Source of the DNA: Candidatus Gastranaerophilales bacterium
GTDB lineage: Bacteria > Cyanobacteriota > Vampirovibrionia > Gastranaerophilales > Gastranaerophilaceae
Direction: 5' to 3'
Assembly: GCA_944324225.1 (NCBI GenBank)
Contig: CALUVL010000015.1
Span: 1 to 60,404 of the forward strand
DNA: 60,404 bases
Shown piece after piece: positions 16,417-26,710 of this stretch (position 1 is its first letter; the number at the start of each line of letters is the position of its first letter). The notes beneath the pieces are model-generated. The model saw nothing but the letters and a program-made list of their open reading frames with translations, had not been told where the DNA came from and made no database searches. Position numbers and translations under genes: made by a program.

Positions 16417-17353
16417 GAATTTTCTTAACAGTTTCTTTTACCGTTCCCTTAATCACACATCCGGCAGCGAGCTTGTGTCCTCCTCCGCCAAATTCTGCAC
16501 AAATTTCTGCTACATCAACATTTTTGCTCCGCATTGAAACTTTGCTTACTGAAGTTCCGATTTCCCTTACTACAAATGCAACTTCGGTTGTGACAATTGC
16601 TCTCAGTTTTTCTGTTAAGCCTTCAGTGCAGTCTTCCGGAGCATTAAATTTTTCAATATCTTTTTTATAAATTGTTGTGCAGACAATTTTGTCATCATTA
16701 TAAAACTCGGCTTTACTTATACAATAAGCTTGAAAAAGCACATGGTTTTTTGATGATGATTCATAAACTTTTTTATAAATTTCAGAAGGATTTGCCCCTT
16801 TTTTAACAAGCCTGGCGGCAGCTTTAAGAGCCTCTGATGTTGTATTGTCAAATCTGAACGAACCTGTATCAGTTAAAATTGCCGTATAAAGCGCGGATGC
16901 TGTTTCTTTTGAAACTTTCCAGTCAAGAGTATCAAAAATTTCGCAAAGCACTTCACCTGTTGAACTTGCATCCGAATTAATAATATTAATATCGGCATAA
17001 CCTTTGTTTGTTTTATGATGGTCAATGTTAACTGTGCATTTAGCTTTGTCAAATAGAATTTTAGCATCGCCGATTCTGTCAATTGCGGCATCATCAACGC
17101 AGATTACTAGGTCATATTCTCGTGAGATATCAATATCTTCAAACGTCTTAATTTTTGAAGCGCAATGTAAAAATTCATAGGTTTTAGGCACTTTTGACAC
17201 ACAAAGCATATCGCATTCTTTGAAAAAATTATCCTTAACAGCGTTAGACAATGCACAGGCCGAGCCTAAAGTATCTCCGTCAGGGTTAATGTGAGATATT
17301 ATCAGTATATTTTTTGAAGATTTTATGATATTATTGAGTTGAGGAAAGTCCAT
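16388..17353 (-). CDS. nrnA: DHH-family phosphoesterase, NrnA-like
   Basis: NrnA-type enzymes degrade very short RNAs (nanoRNA) and often pAp. The DHH domain shows SHINPDGDTLGSA, VCVDDA and IDHHKTN metal motifs. The DHHA1 domain at the C-terminus has the FGGGGHKLAAGC substrate-binding glycines. At 321 residues it is a normal bifunctional oligoribonuclease/phosphatase size. RecJ is excluded because it is much longer. It is upstream of and overlaps the BrkB-like gene. Activity on pAp versus cyclic-dinucleotide products cannot be decided from motifs. Confidence 0.9.
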   Translation of the reverse strand: MDFPQLNNIIKSSKNILIISHINPDGDTLGSACALSNAVKDNFFKECDMLCVSKVPKTYEFLHCASKIKTFEDIDISREYDLVICVDDAAIDRIGDAKILFDKAKCTVNIDHHKTNKGYADINIINSDASSTGEVLCEIFDTLDWKVSKETASALYTAILTDTGSFRFDNTTSEALKAAARLVKKGANPSEIYKKVYESSSKNHVLFQAYCISKAEFYNDDKIVCTTIYKKDIEKFNAPEDCTEGLTEKLRAIVTTEVAFVVREIGTSVSKVSMRSKNVDVAEICAEFGGGGHKLAAGCVIKGTVKETVKKILDEIRKRKI

Positions 17354-17408
17354 TTTTTGATAATAGCATAAAAATCAAAAGATACAAAAATTTAACATCG
17401 GGTTATAA

Positions 17409-17741
17409 ATGAAAAAAGTTCTTTATACTGATTTTGTAGGTACAGACAGCATTATCGAAAAAATGCTCGAAAAAAAAGAAATCAGAAAGGCGATTACAAG
17501 AAATAACTTATACAGATTCTGGGGAAAAATTGCAGGAGCAAAATTTGCACAAAATTCCAGACCTCATTCAATGATAGGAGGAAATATCATGGTTATTGCC
17601 TGTGCAAACGGGGTTGTGGCTCAGGAACTTATGCTTAAAAAAACTCAATTGCTTGTGAAGTTTAAGCCGTATCTTGAGTCTTTAAAATTAAAAGTTACCG
17701 ATTTGAAATTCGACCCGAAAAAATGGTCAAATGAAGTATAA
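17409..17741 (+). CDS. DUF721/DciA-like protein
   Basis: A 110-residue basic protein fitting DUF721. It has a W-K-x-I-A-G-like core (FWGKIAGAKFAQNSRPHSM), then a hydrophobic strand GGNIMVIACANGVVAQELML and a leucine-rich C-terminus. DciA, the best-known member, helps load the DnaB replicative helicase in bacteria lacking DnaC. Single-domain members in other lineages are less studied. It is transcribed divergently from the NrnA-like gene and is followed after 26 bases by the MeTr-like gene. The DciA role is inferred. Confidence 0.7.
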   Translation: MKKVLYTDFVGTDSIIEKMLEKKEIRKAITRNNLYRFWGKIAGAKFAQNSRPHSMIGGNIMVIACANGVVAQELMLKKTQLLVKFKPYLESLKLKVTDLKFDPKKWSNEV

Positions 17742-17767
17742 TTAAAAATTTATGTTAAAATCAAGGC

Positions 17768-18685
17768 ATGATTTTAATTGGCGAAAATATTCATATAGTT
17801 TCTAAGACAATCCGCAGTGCACTTTTGGCAAGAGATGAAGACTTCATAAAAAGACAGCTTTTGCTACAAAAGAATATGAATTATGTTGACTTAAATATAG
17901 GACCAGGAAATGGCGAAGTGAGTGATATTTTTCCATGGTTGTGCCCGCTTGTTGAAGCAAATTCTGATTTAAAGATCTCTTTGGACACTACAAATTTGAG
18001 TGAGATGAAAAAAGCGTTCAAGCATATTAAAAATACCGGAGATGTTATTTTGAACAGCACATCTGCTGATGAGCCGAGAATAAGTATTATATCAGATCTT
18101 GCGATTGAATACGATTGCAGTTTTGTGGCTCTTACAATGTCGAAGGCTTCCGGCATTCCGTCAACAAGCGACGGGCGTATGGAAACAGCATTTGAAATTT
18201 ATGAAAAACTTTCAGATAAAAATCTGATTGAGAAAACATTTTTTGATCCGCTTATTTTGCCTGTCACATCCTGCCAGATTCAGGCAAAAGAGGCGCTTGA
18301 TACTTTGAAAACACTTAAAGAAGCTTTTGAAAATTCTGTTAAAACAATTATCGGTTTGTCAAATATTTCAAACGGTGCTCCTTCAAATTTGCGGCCGTTG
18401 TTAAATCAAGTTTATGCTGTTCTGGCATTTGGAGCTGGTGTTGATGCCATTATTATGGATGGAGGAGATGAAGAGTTATTCAGAATATTAAAAATGCTGC
18501 AATCAGAAAGACCGAACAGTGAAATTGATAAATTATATATTCGACTTGCTGATATGATTAAAGATTTTTCGGATTTGGACGAAATTCAATATGATGCCGG
18601 CGATGATGAACAGGTGAAGATTATTAAAGCATGCGAAGTTTTGCTGAATAAAAAAATATATTCTGACAGCTTTGCACAAGTTTAA
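17768..18685 (+). CDS. pterin-binding (MeTr/DHPS-like) protein
   Basis: This 305-residue TIM-barrel protein resembles the methyltetrahydrofolate:corrinoid methyltransferase group (AcsE/MeTr) of the pterin-binding superfamily. The signs are GENIH at the N-terminus, YVDLNIGPG, a D-T-T strand end (ISLDTTN), ILNSTSA, FDPLILPV and GLSNISNGAP. The last matches the MeTr-style GLSN loop better than folate-making DHPS. No corrinoid protein or acetyl-CoA synthase gene is in view, so its methyl acceptor is unknown. The ribosome site is weak (AAGG). Confidence 0.75.
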   Translation: MILIGENIHIVSKTIRSALLARDEDFIKRQLLLQKNMNYVDLNIGPGNGEVSDIFPWLCPLVEANSDLKISLDTTNLSEMKKAFKHIKNTGDVILNSTSADEPRISIISDLAIEYDCSFVALTMSKASGIPSTSDGRMETAFEIYEKLSDKNLIEKTFFDPLILPVTSCQIQAKEALDTLKTLKEAFENSVKTIIGLSNISNGAPSNLRPLLNQVYAVLAFGAGVDAIIMDGGDEELFRILKMLQSERPNSEIDKLYIRLADMIKDFSDLDEIQYDAGDDEQVKIIKACEVLLNKKIYSDSFAQV

Positions 18686-18797
18686 TTTTTATGTTAATAT
18701 ATAGCTAAGAATACCAGCATTGTATTCAAAATAAAAGAAAAGGGTTACGGTTATTATAAAAGTTAGGAGCACAAAAATTAAAAAGCAATTATTAATT

Positions 18798-20882
18798 ATG
18801 TCGGCAATCGCAGCACTGATGTTCAGTCCTGTTTCGGCGGAAGCTTACATGTCACCGGAAGCGAATGCTTTATATCAGCAGGCATGCACTTTAGAGTATC
18901 AGCATAATTTTTCTGAGGCAATAGTAAAAATTCAGGAAGCCATAAAAATAGCAGGCGAGGATGCTCTGCTATATACAAAACTTGCAGGACTTCTGGCAGA
19001 AACCGACAGGTATGATGAAGCGATTGAAGCTTATAATACTGTTGTCAAACTTCGCCCTGATGATGCTTTTGTTTATATCAGTATCGGTAATATTTACGAA
19101 AACCAATCAAAATATATTCAGGCGTTGGAAGCTTACAATCAGGCTCTTAAACTTTTTCCGCAGTACAAATATAACTATCTGAATATTGCAAATGTTGAAT
19201 ATCAGATGAATGATTACAATGCTGCAATTGAAAATTATACAAAATTTTTGGAAACGTATTCAAATCACAAAGAAGCAAGAGAAAGTCTTGCTAATGCCTA
19301 TCTTGCGGCCAATAAACCCGACAAAGCTGTTGTAGAATACTCCAAATTATATGATGCAGATCCTGCTAAGTTTAAATTTTATTCAAATTACGGTTTAGCA
19401 CTGTTTCAAACAGAAAATTACGGAAAAGCCGTGGAATTTTTGGAAAAAGCAATTGAGCAAGATCCGGATAGTCTGACTTCTCATATGAGTCTTGCGCTTT
19501 CTTATCAGGAACTCGGCAAAAATGAGGATGCTTTAAGACAGTATGAAATCGTATTTAAACAGGCACCGAATCTGCATTCAATTAGATTTGACTATGCAAA
19601 CCTCCTAGCAGATATGGATAAAAACGGAGAGGCTATTGCACAGTATAAGATATATGCCGAGCATTATCCGGAAGATGTCAGAGTATACAAAAATCTGGGG
19701 ATTGTTTATAAAAGGCTTAACGACTATGACAATACAATTGCAAATTATGAAAAAGCTCTTTCTATTGATAGTAAAGATATTGGGATTAAAAAAGAACTTG
19801 CCAATTGTTATCATATGAAAAAGGATTACACTGCAGCTTTGAAATATTACGATGAGGTGTTGGGCGCAGAACCTGAAAATTATGATATAAAAGTTAATAA
19901 GGCCATAGCTTTACATGCTCTAGACAGATACGAAGATGCTATTGAGCTGTACAAAGAAATCACTGCACAAAAAGAAAATCCTATTGTTGAATCGAATTTA
20001 ACAGATGCTTATGTTGCACAGGGTAAAGTTGATTTGGATTTGAATAATTACACAAAAGCTTCAGAGGAATTTGAGCAGGCAATTGCAAGAGGTACAAAAG
20101 ACGGTCTTGCATATTACGGGCTTGCAAAATGTTATCGTGTAAGCGGGGCAAACGATAAAGTAGGTGCATTATATGAGAAAGCAATAGAATTATCTCCCGG
20201 ACAAACTTTATACAGTGATGAATATGCGGAGTTTATTGCGGAAATGAATGCAACAGCTGCAACTGTGTCTGCAACAACTACTCCTGTTAAACCGGCAGAA
20301 ATTCAAACTGTTACAACGCCTGTGACAACTTCTCCTGCTGCCGCTCCGGATGCTGACGGTAAATTGCCATCTTTGAGTGTAGAGAATTCTGAAGAAAATG
20401 TTGTTACAATTGCTAATATTGACCGCAGTAAAGATTTAATTGCTAAAGGAGACGCAAATTACAAAAAAGATGATTATGATGCTGCAATTGATAACTACAA
20501 GGATGCGTTGAAAATAAATCCTAATGATGAAGTTACTCTTTTGAAGCTCGGTAATATTTATAAACTTAAAGATGATAACGGCAAAGCTCTTGATTATTAC
20601 AAAAAATCAATTGTTGTAAATCCTGATTATGCTGACGGATGGTTTAATCTCGGTTTGGTCTATGCAAATGACAACAATATTTTAAAAAGTAAAGAATGTT
20701 TTGAAAAGGTTATTTCTTTTGATCCTGAATATGCTTATGCTTATTATGCTCTTGCAATTGCCTTTGAGGGTGAAGAAAATAAGGATGAAGCTGTTAAAAA
20801 CTACAATTTGTTCCTGAAATATAATAAGGATGCCAATATGGTTAAAGTTGTTGAAGACAGGATTAATAATCTTCAAAAATAA
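18798..20882 (+). CDS. secreted TPR-repeat protein
   Basis: The called frame starts at ATG 18798 and gives 694 residues with roughly a dozen TPR units (repeating pattern A-x-x-x-Y-x-x-A-x-x-x-x-P). They are followed by a Thr/Pro/Ala-rich linker near residues 490-535 and about three more TPRs. As called, the signal peptide lacks a basic n-region. The frame is open upstream, and an ATT at 18777 lies seven bases after AGGAG, adding KKQLLI before the hydrophobic core and a VSAEA-like cleavage site. Initiation at ATT is likely in my view. TPR arrays bind proteins; the location is probably the periplasm. Confidence 0.88.
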   Translation: MSAIAALMFSPVSAEAYMSPEANALYQQACTLEYQHNFSEAIVKIQEAIKIAGEDALLYTKLAGLLAETDRYDEAIEAYNTVVKLRPDDAFVYISIGNIYENQSKYIQALEAYNQALKLFPQYKYNYLNIANVEYQMNDYNAAIENYTKFLETYSNHKEARESLANAYLAANKPDKAVVEYSKLYDADPAKFKFYSNYGLALFQTENYGKAVEFLEKAIEQDPDSLTSHMSLALSYQELGKNEDALRQYEIVFKQAPNLHSIRFDYANLLADMDKNGEAIAQYKIYAEHYPEDVRVYKNLGIVYKRLNDYDNTIANYEKALSIDSKDIGIKKELANCYHMKKDYTAALKYYDEVLGAEPENYDIKVNKAIALHALDRYEDAIELYKEITAQKENPIVESNLTDAYVAQGKVDLDLNNYTKASEEFEQAIARGTKDGLAYYGLAKCYRVSGANDKVGALYEKAIELSPGQTLYSDEYAEFIAEMNATAATVSATTTPVKPAEIQTVTTPVTTSPAAAPDADGKLPSLSVENSEENVVTIANIDRSKDLIAKGDANYKKDDYDAAIDNYKDALKINPNDEVTLLKLGNIYKLKDDNGKALDYYKKSIVVNPDYADGWFNLGLVYANDNNILKSKECFEKVISFDPEYAYAYYALAIAFEGEENKDEAVKNYNLFLKYNKDANMVKVVEDRINNLQK

Positions 20883-20922
20883 AAATATTGAAAATTAAAA
20901 CCAGATATATAGAAAAAATTTT

Positions 20923-21330
20923 ATGAAAAGGATTTTGTTATTACTCAGCATATTTTTTATAATGTTTTTTACTTCCGCCTGTGATTCGGAGAAGCCCGGA
21001 ATTTTATTCAACAAATACCCGATAACTGAAGATACCGTAATGGGGTATGAGCAAGTTTTTGAAAGAGGTACAAGAATTTATTATCTTGTTGTAATGCCTA
21101 AAAAAATTCACTCCAGATATATGTACATGCAGATTGTCAAAAAAGATAACGATTATGAACGGCTTGGCTATAAGGTGTATTATGGCAAAGATATAAGATT
21201 AAAAGACGAACAGGTATATTATTATGATGATTATATTGTGATAAACCAATCAGGTGCTTACGTGATGCAGATATTTTCAAGGGATAATCCGCAGAAGGTT
21301 CTGACTATGAATGAGTTCTGGGTTAAGTAA
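20923..21330 (+). CDS. small lipoprotein of unknown function
   Basis: A 135-residue protein with a lipoprotein signal peptide: MKR, a hydrophobic run, then the lipobox TSAC with the lipidated Cys at 20. The mature part is rich in Tyr and Lys with beta-strand pattern and has no family motif I know. It lies 40 bases after the TPR protein on the same strand and may be co-transcribed, so the two could work together at the envelope. It ends four bases from the convergent radical SAM gene. Confidence 0.75.
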   Translation: MKRILLLLSIFFIMFFTSACDSEKPGILFNKYPITEDTVMGYEQVFERGTRIYYLVVMPKKIHSRYMYMQIVKKDNDYERLGYKVYYGKDIRLKDEQVYYYDDYIVINQSGAYVMQIFSRDNPQKVLTMNEFWVK

Positions 21331-21334
21331 GGAT

Positions 21335-22816
21335 TTATTGTTCCCGATTTTTCATAGTAATATATTCTTTGCGGTTAATTAGATCTTTATTTATGGCAAA
21401 CTGCTTTCTAAGATTTGCAAGTTTTGGGGTTGCGGATTTATCTTTTATATTCAGCTGTATTTCTGTCGGGAAAAATCTTGCATAATCCATATGATAAACA
21501 CGGCCGTCCGTATCAATAAGTTTCATTCCGATATAGCGGTGATAACGTCCGTAAGTTTGGAGATCCTCTGCAAGTATAGGAGTCGTGTTGTCATGCTCCT
21601 GCATCGGGGCTTTTATGTTGAAATCTTTCATAAACTGCTTCATTCTGCCGGAGGAATTTAGTGCGGTATCAATTTTGTCCATTTTTTCTGAAGCAAGAGT
21701 AAGATAAAATTTTATGTCATCTGCTGATTTTATATATTTTTGGCTGCCGTTGAGGTCATTTTGGTATAATTTTTCAAGTTTTTTTGTGACATTCTCTATA
21801 AGATTAAACATTGCCGCAATGTCAAATCCGTCTGCATTACGAGCAGTCAATCCGAAGCTTCTTATCAGTATATTAAATTTTTCATTCTTCAAAAGAGGAG
21901 TGAAGGTGAATATGGCATTTGCGATTCTGTCCGTAAACTTGTCCTTTAATCTTAAATATACATCCTTGTTGCCTGCTTTAAGTGCTTTTACACCTGCAAC
22001 GTATGAGGCATTGAAACAGTTAAAAGAGAGATTAAAAGCATTAAGTTTGTCCATATTTTCGGGTTTTGCAAAATATTGCGCATATTTTTCTGCTCTTTCC
22101 TGAAGCTTTTTGTTGTCAGGATTCCAGCCGGAGGTGTCAAAAACAGTCTTTCGTCCGAGTGACCCGTGCAATTCATTCGTAAGGTCGATAAAATCGTGAA
22201 GCCTGCCTTTTTTATCTTTGACTGCAATGTCCATGCAGTCTGCGTCGTAAAAAAGTTCTGTTGATCTGTAAATAAGTGTATCTTCATCTTTAGTCATGTT
22301 TTCTCCGAAAAGCGGAAGGTTTCCCAGCCTTTTGCGAAGAGTTTTGAATCCGTCTGTAATCAGTTTAAAATCTTCCCACGACATTTCTCTTTTAGACGGT
22401 TTTGCATCAGCATAACAATATCCGCACATATTTTTGCAGCCTCTTTTTACCGCAATTACATGCAGATTTTCACTCAAATACTGAATATCTTTCATTGACA
22501 ACCCTTTGAAAACTTTAATTCCGTATTGCAAGCCCTCCATGTATTCCATACTCAGATTTCTAAAAATCGGCATCTGATTTTCGGGAAGTCTGTCGAGTTC
22601 TTTGGTTACTGCTGAAACGTATGATTTTACCTTTAGAAATTTAACATAATCGTTCAAGGGTTTTAGTGGATTGCCTGTAAATGCCGGCGAAGCAGGTGTT
22701 TTGCCGGCTGCTTGCGTGTCTAAAAGGTGTGACGGTGCGGAAATTCGCCGGACAACGTTAGTTTCCGGGCGAGTTAACAAGATATTTTTTTGATAGTAAT
22801 TTGAAGAAATTTTCAT
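21335..22816 (-). CDS. radical SAM protein of unknown function
   Basis: A 493-residue protein with a CxxxCxxC cluster at Cys127, Cys131 and Cys134 in RGCKNMCGYCYADA, the site of the 4Fe-4S cluster that cleaves S-adenosylmethionine. The first 55 residues look unstructured and include SPAFTGNP, a motif type seen in other lineage-specific proteins here. The C-terminal third has no second Cys cluster, so a SPASM domain is not obvious. There are no precursor peptide genes beside it. A role in modification is possible but unproved. There is no clear Shine-Dalgarno before the ATG. Confidence 0.8.
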   Translation of the reverse strand: MKISSNYYQKNILLTRPETNVVRRISAPSHLLDTQAAGKTPASPAFTGNPLKPLNDYVKFLKVKSYVSAVTKELDRLPENQMPIFRNLSMEYMEGLQYGIKVFKGLSMKDIQYLSENLHVIAVKRGCKNMCGYCYADAKPSKREMSWEDFKLITDGFKTLRKRLGNLPLFGENMTKDEDTLIYRSTELFYDADCMDIAVKDKKGRLHDFIDLTNELHGSLGRKTVFDTSGWNPDNKKLQERAEKYAQYFAKPENMDKLNAFNLSFNCFNASYVAGVKALKAGNKDVYLRLKDKFTDRIANAIFTFTPLLKNEKFNILIRSFGLTARNADGFDIAAMFNLIENVTKKLEKLYQNDLNGSQKYIKSADDIKFYLTLASEKMDKIDTALNSSGRMKQFMKDFNIKAPMQEHDNTTPILAEDLQTYGRYHRYIGMKLIDTDGRVYHMDYARFFPTEIQLNIKDKSATPKLANLRKQFAINKDLINRKEYITMKNREQ

Positions 22817-22970
22817 ATACTGTCATAAATACCGAAAATAATTTTTTTGTTGTCGAATATTGTGATTGTAAAGAAATGTAAATTTGTATAAAAATAAAGT
22901 AAATTTATTTTATCAAATTTTGTTTATATAAACATACAATCTATTAAAGGATATGAGAAAGGGGATTAAG

Positions 22971-23387
22971 ATGGAACCATTAAGGTTGAATGCATTGAAA
23001 GTGAAATTGCAGAATACTATGAGTAATGATTATTCAGTTGCAAAGACAGAAACTGTAGAAGAAAACGGCAAGAAAATCGAAACAGCTTATAATAAGCATG
23101 GTCAAGTGTTGAGAACTTCTGTGTTTGTTGACAGAAACAAGGATGGGAAATATGATCTTTCAGAAGCTGTTTCTATCAAATTCACTAATGTTGATTCAAA
23201 ATCTCAGAATACAAAAGAATACAGAGATATTGATAACGACGGAAGTTATGATGAAATTATTGAAAGTGACTGGACCGGAATGGAAACTATCCGTAAGTTA
23301 AATGGAAAAGTTAATCCTGAAAGTACAAAAATGAGTGATGCCTATGGTGTAAAAAACAGCACTTATAATGTATGGTTTAAAAAATAA
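22971..23387 (+). CDS. hypothetical protein with EF-hand-like calcium loops
   Basis: A protein of about 138 residues without a signal peptide. DRNKDGKYDLSE is a perfect 12-residue EF-hand loop (D1, N3, D5, G6, D9, E12). DIDNDGSYDE further on is a second, incomplete loop of the calcium-bulge type. I start at ATG 22971 because GAAAGGGG lies six bases upstream. An ATG at 22953 has its AAAGG only two bases away. It is flanked by the radical SAM gene (divergent) and gyrA (convergent). Calcium binding is an inference from the loops. Confidence 0.65.
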   Translation: MEPLRLNALKVKLQNTMSNDYSVAKTETVEENGKKIETAYNKHGQVLRTSVFVDRNKDGKYDLSEAVSIKFTNVDSKSQNTKEYRDIDNDGSYDEIIESDWTGMETIRKLNGKVNPESTKMSDAYGVKNSTYNVWFKK

Positions 23388-23405
23388 AATTTTTATAGAG
23401 AATAT

Positions 23406-23441
23406 CAAACGTCCGGCTTTTGTATCAAAGCCGGACGTTTG
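23406..23441. terminator. 15-bp perfect hairpin between convergent genes
   Basis: CAAACGTCCGGCTTT and AAAGCCGGACGTTTG form 15 perfect pairs around TGTATC. It lies 18 bases past the EF-hand-like ORF and 15 bases before the gyrA stop side. There is no long T run, but the stem strength and position suggest a shared bidirectional terminator. Confidence 0.65.
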
Positions 23442-23456
23442 AATGAATTTTGCTTT

Positions 23457-26015
23457 TTACTCTTGCGTATCATCTCCGCCAATAAGCTTTGTCTGGGCTA
23501 CATTTATATCATTTGCCGGTTTGGATTGTTCGCCGGAAACAATGGTATCATCTTCATCCGGATTTAGAATTTTATTAACAGAAACGACGGCATCATTTTC
23601 GGTGAGGTTTTGAGCGCGGACACCGGTTGCGGGTCTACCCTGACAGCTTATTGAACCTGCATTTATACGTGTTACAACTCCGTTTGCCGTAACCATCATA
23701 ATATCATCAGATTCTTTAACGATTGTAAGAGCGACAAGCCTTGATTTCGGTGATTTGAACTTGGTTGCAATCAATCCTAAACCGCCTCTGTTCTGGCTTC
23801 TGAATTCAGAAAGCTTGGTTCTTTTTCCGAAACCGTCTGAAGTCACAACAAGAAGATCCGCATCATAATTTCTCGGAACAATATCACATCCGACAATCGT
23901 ATCCCCTGAGCGGAGTTTCATTGAAGTTACACCTCTTGCGCTTCTACCTAAAGGTCTCAAGTCTTCAATCGGGAACCTGATTGCCATACCGCAGGATGTT
24001 CCGATAATTATTTCATCGTGTGCAGTTGCAAGTTTAACCCAGCAGAGTTCATCACCTTCTTCAAGCCCGATTGCAATAATACCGTTGCGGCGGATATTAG
24101 AGAAGTTGTCAAGTTCTATACGTTTGATGTAGCCTTTGCGTGTCAGCATAATCAGGTTCAAATCATGTGAGAATGTGCTGACCGGAACAACTGCAGTAAT
24201 TGTTTCATTTTGTTCTATAGGAAGAACGTTCACGATAGGCAAACCTTTTGCCTGACGTCCGCCTTCCGGGAAGTCGTAAACATTCAGACTGTAAACAGTT
24301 CCTTTAGATGAGAAGAACAGAACTTTATCATGCATCATTGCCGTGAAGAAGTGTTGAATATCATCATCTTCTTTTGTTTTTATACCAGATTTGCCTCTTG
24401 TTGCACGGTTCTGGCGTTCAAATGTATCAAGAGAAATCCGTTTCAAATATCCCTGATGAGTAATAAATACAGCCATCGGAGTGTTCGGAGTTAAATCTTC
24501 AATAGTTACTTCACCCTGTTCCGGAAGTATCTGGGTTTTTCTATCATCGCCATATTTTTCTTTGTCTTCAAGAAGTTCTTCTTTAATGATGTCAAGAATT
24601 TTTTGACGGCTTGCAAGTATATCTTCGTATTCAGCAATTTTCTTAACTAATTCGTCATATTCGGCTTTAACTTTATCCTGTTCCAATCCTGTCAATCTTC
24701 TTAATTGCATTTCAAGGATTGCATTTGCCTGATCAGCGTCAAGCCCGAATCTGCTCATTAAACCGTTTCTTGCATCGTCGGTTGTCTTTGAATTTTTGAT
24801 AAGCTCGATAACTTCATCAATAGAACCCAGCGCTATAATCAAACCTGCCAAAATATGTGCTCTGACTTTTGCTTTTTTGAGGAAGAAGATAGTTCTTCTT
24901 GTGACGATTTCAACCCTGTGTTCAACGAATTCATTTAGAACCTGTTTTAAGTTCATTAATCTCGGCTGTTTACCGCAGAGAGCAAGCATATTTACACCGA
25001 AAGTTGTTGCAAGCTGGGTGTATTTGAAAAGGTTATTTTTAACGACGTCAGGTTTTGCATCACGTTTAAGTTCAATAACAATTCTCATACCTTCACGGTC
25101 TGATTCGTCGCGGATATCTGAGATACCATTTATTCTTTGATCTTTAACAAGTTCAGCGATTTTTTCAATAAGCATAGACTTGTTAACCTGATAAGGAATT
25201 TCAGTAACAACAATTGCGGTCCGAGCCTGACGGCCTCCTCCGCCGGCAATTTCTTCAATAGTTGCAACGGCAGACATTTTGATAGAACCTCTGCCTGTTT
25301 CGTAAGCCTGTTTGATATCATTAAGGCCGATAATTGTTGCCGCAGTCGGGAAGTCAGGGCCTTTGATGTATTCCATAAGTTCTGCGACTGTAATATCAGG
25401 ATTGTTGATAAGAGCAATTGTGCCGTCAACAATTTCGCAGACATTGTGCGGCGGAATATTTGTTGCCATACCGACCGCAATACCTGAACAACCGTTCAAC
25501 AGAAGCATCGGAAGTCTTACCGGCAGAACTGAAGGCTCCTGCAAAGAACCATCAAAGTTAGGCTCAAATTCAACTGTTTCGCAGTCAATATCGGCAAGCA
25601 TTGATTGCGTAATTTTGTGCATACGGGCTTCTGTGTACCTCATAGCAGCGGCACCGTCGCCGTCAACAGAACCGAAGTTTCCGTGTCCGTCGACCGTCAG
25701 GTATCTTGTTGAAAAGTCCTGAGCCATACGTACCAGTGCTTCATAAACCGCACTGTCGCCGTGAGGGTGGTATTTACCGAGAACTTCACCAACAATACGT
25801 GCACATTTCTTAAACGGTTTATCCGGCGTCATTCCAAGCTCGTTCATTGCGTATAAAATGCGTCTGTGAACAGGTTTCAGCCCGTCACGAACATCAGGAA
25901 GCGCACGTCCTACGATTACACTCATTGCATAATCAATATAAGAACGTTTCATCTCTTCTCTTATATTAACAGGAATTATTTTCCCGTCACTAAACATGCT
26001 CTGCTGGTTACTCAA
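23457..26015 (-). CDS. gyrA: DNA gyrase subunit A
   Basis: GyrA cuts and rejoins DNA in the gyrase A2B2 complex that adds negative supercoils. The active-site tyrosine is Tyr127 in AMRYTEARM. The quinolone region reads [15 protein letters not shown], with Ser88 and Glu92 at the usual resistance sites, so it looks wild-type. The C-terminal beta-pinwheel includes the GyrA-box QRGGLGL-like segment ([11 protein letters not shown]). At 852 residues it is a normal size. gyrB is not in the window. The start has weak upstream support, but the family N-terminus fits. Confidence 0.97.
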   Translation of the reverse strand: MSNQQSMFSDGKIIPVNIREEMKRSYIDYAMSVIVGRALPDVRDGLKPVHRRILYAMNELGMTPDKPFKKCARIVGEVLGKYHPHGDSAVYEALVRMAQDFSTRYLTVDGHGNFGSVDGDGAAAMRYTEARMHKITQSMLADIDCETVEFEPNFDGSLQEPSVLPVRLPMLLLNGCSGIAVGMATNIPPHNVCEIVDGTIALINNPDITVAELMEYIKGPDFPTAATIIGLNDIKQAYETGRGSIKMSAVATIEEIAGGGGRQARTAIVVTEIPYQVNKSMLIEKIAELVKDQRINGISDIRDESDREGMRIVIELKRDAKPDVVKNNLFKYTQLATTFGVNMLALCGKQPRLMNLKQVLNEFVEHRVEIVTRRTIFFLKKAKVRAHILAGLIIALGSIDEVIELIKNSKTTDDARNGLMSRFGLDADQANAILEMQLRRLTGLEQDKVKAEYDELVKKIAEYEDILASRQKILDIIKEELLEDKEKYGDDRKTQILPEQGEVTIEDLTPNTPMAVFITHQGYLKRISLDTFERQNRATRGKSGIKTKEDDDIQHFFTAMMHDKVLFFSSKGTVYSLNVYDFPEGGRQAKGLPIVNVLPIEQNETITAVVPVSTFSHDLNLIMLTRKGYIKRIELDNFSNIRRNGIIAIGLEEGDELCWVKLATAHDEIIIGTSCGMAIRFPIEDLRPLGRSARGVTSMKLRSGDTIVGCDIVPRNYDADLLVVTSDGFGKRTKLSEFRSQNRGGLGLIATKFKSPKSRLVALTIVKESDDIMMVTANGVVTRINAGSISCQGRPATGVRAQNLTENDAVVSVNKILNPDEDDTIVSGEQSKPANDINVAQTKLIGGDDTQE

Positions 26016-26187
26016 TCTCTTATCCTCCAGTGTCTGATATCTTTATATCCATATCATAGCATAAAAACAAGCGTTTAGGTAATTTTAAATTAATCTTTAC
26101 AAATTATTGAAACTGATTTATAGGCTGCCGGATATTTAAAATGGGAGCTCTGCTGTTAAAAATCTTTTGTGATTATTTGTTCTGGAA

Positions 26188-26598
26188 CTATTTTTTAGCT
26201 TTAATTTCAATCGCATTGCAATCTTGTAAAATCTGTTTTTCTTTGTGCTGTGTAATTTGATATGGAATTGCGCCGCCGATTATGGCACCTGCAACTGCGG
26301 CATAGGCAGGTAAATCAATATCATTAGCCAGAATGCTCTTTGGATTCCTTTTTGCTATTTGCAGCATAAGTGCGCCGGCTCCTAACAATCCGGCCAAACC
26401 GGTTATCGCCATAGACACAAATGATACTTTTTCAGTCTTTTTATATTTATTTACAAATTCGTCGGTTTTATCCGCCGGTACAACAAAACTTCTCAGGTTT
26501 TTCCGTTTGATTTCACCGTTCAAATTGATTTCATCATATGATGAAACACGGCACGAATTTGTATTCGGGATTTTGGTTGTTTCTATTTTTAATGTCAT
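26188..26598 (-). CDS. hypothetical two-helix membrane protein
   Basis: I take MTLKIETTK at 26598 as the start, giving 136 residues. The frame extends to 26679, but that part looks like non-coding hydrophobic read-through. The protein has a polar N-terminal half, then two hydrophobic segments (VSFVSMAITGLAGLLGAGAL and YAAVAGAIIGGAIPY), and a basic C-terminal tail. No family is recognised. A similar plan (polar region plus glycine-rich membrane segments) is seen in the 30003 gene. It is divergent from proB. Confidence 0.55.
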   Translation of the reverse strand: MTLKIETTKIPNTNSCRVSSYDEINLNGEIKRKNLRSFVVPADKTDEFVNKYKKTEKVSFVSMAITGLAGLLGAGALMLQIAKRNPKSILANDIDLPAYAAVAGAIIGGAIPYQITQHKEKQILQDCNAIEIKAKK

Positions 26599-26710
26599 AT
26601 TTAAACTAAAACATAAAAAAATAGTAATTTGCGCTGATGAAAAACGATTATTAAGAATTATTAAAGTTGAATTCCTCAAATAAAATCTTTTTCTATGTTA
26701 TAATCCGGAT

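Noticed and set aside
26599-26679. N-terminal extension of the 26188 gene
   Set aside because: The added 27 residues are hydrophobic and low-information, without ribosome site, and precede a better polar N-terminus.
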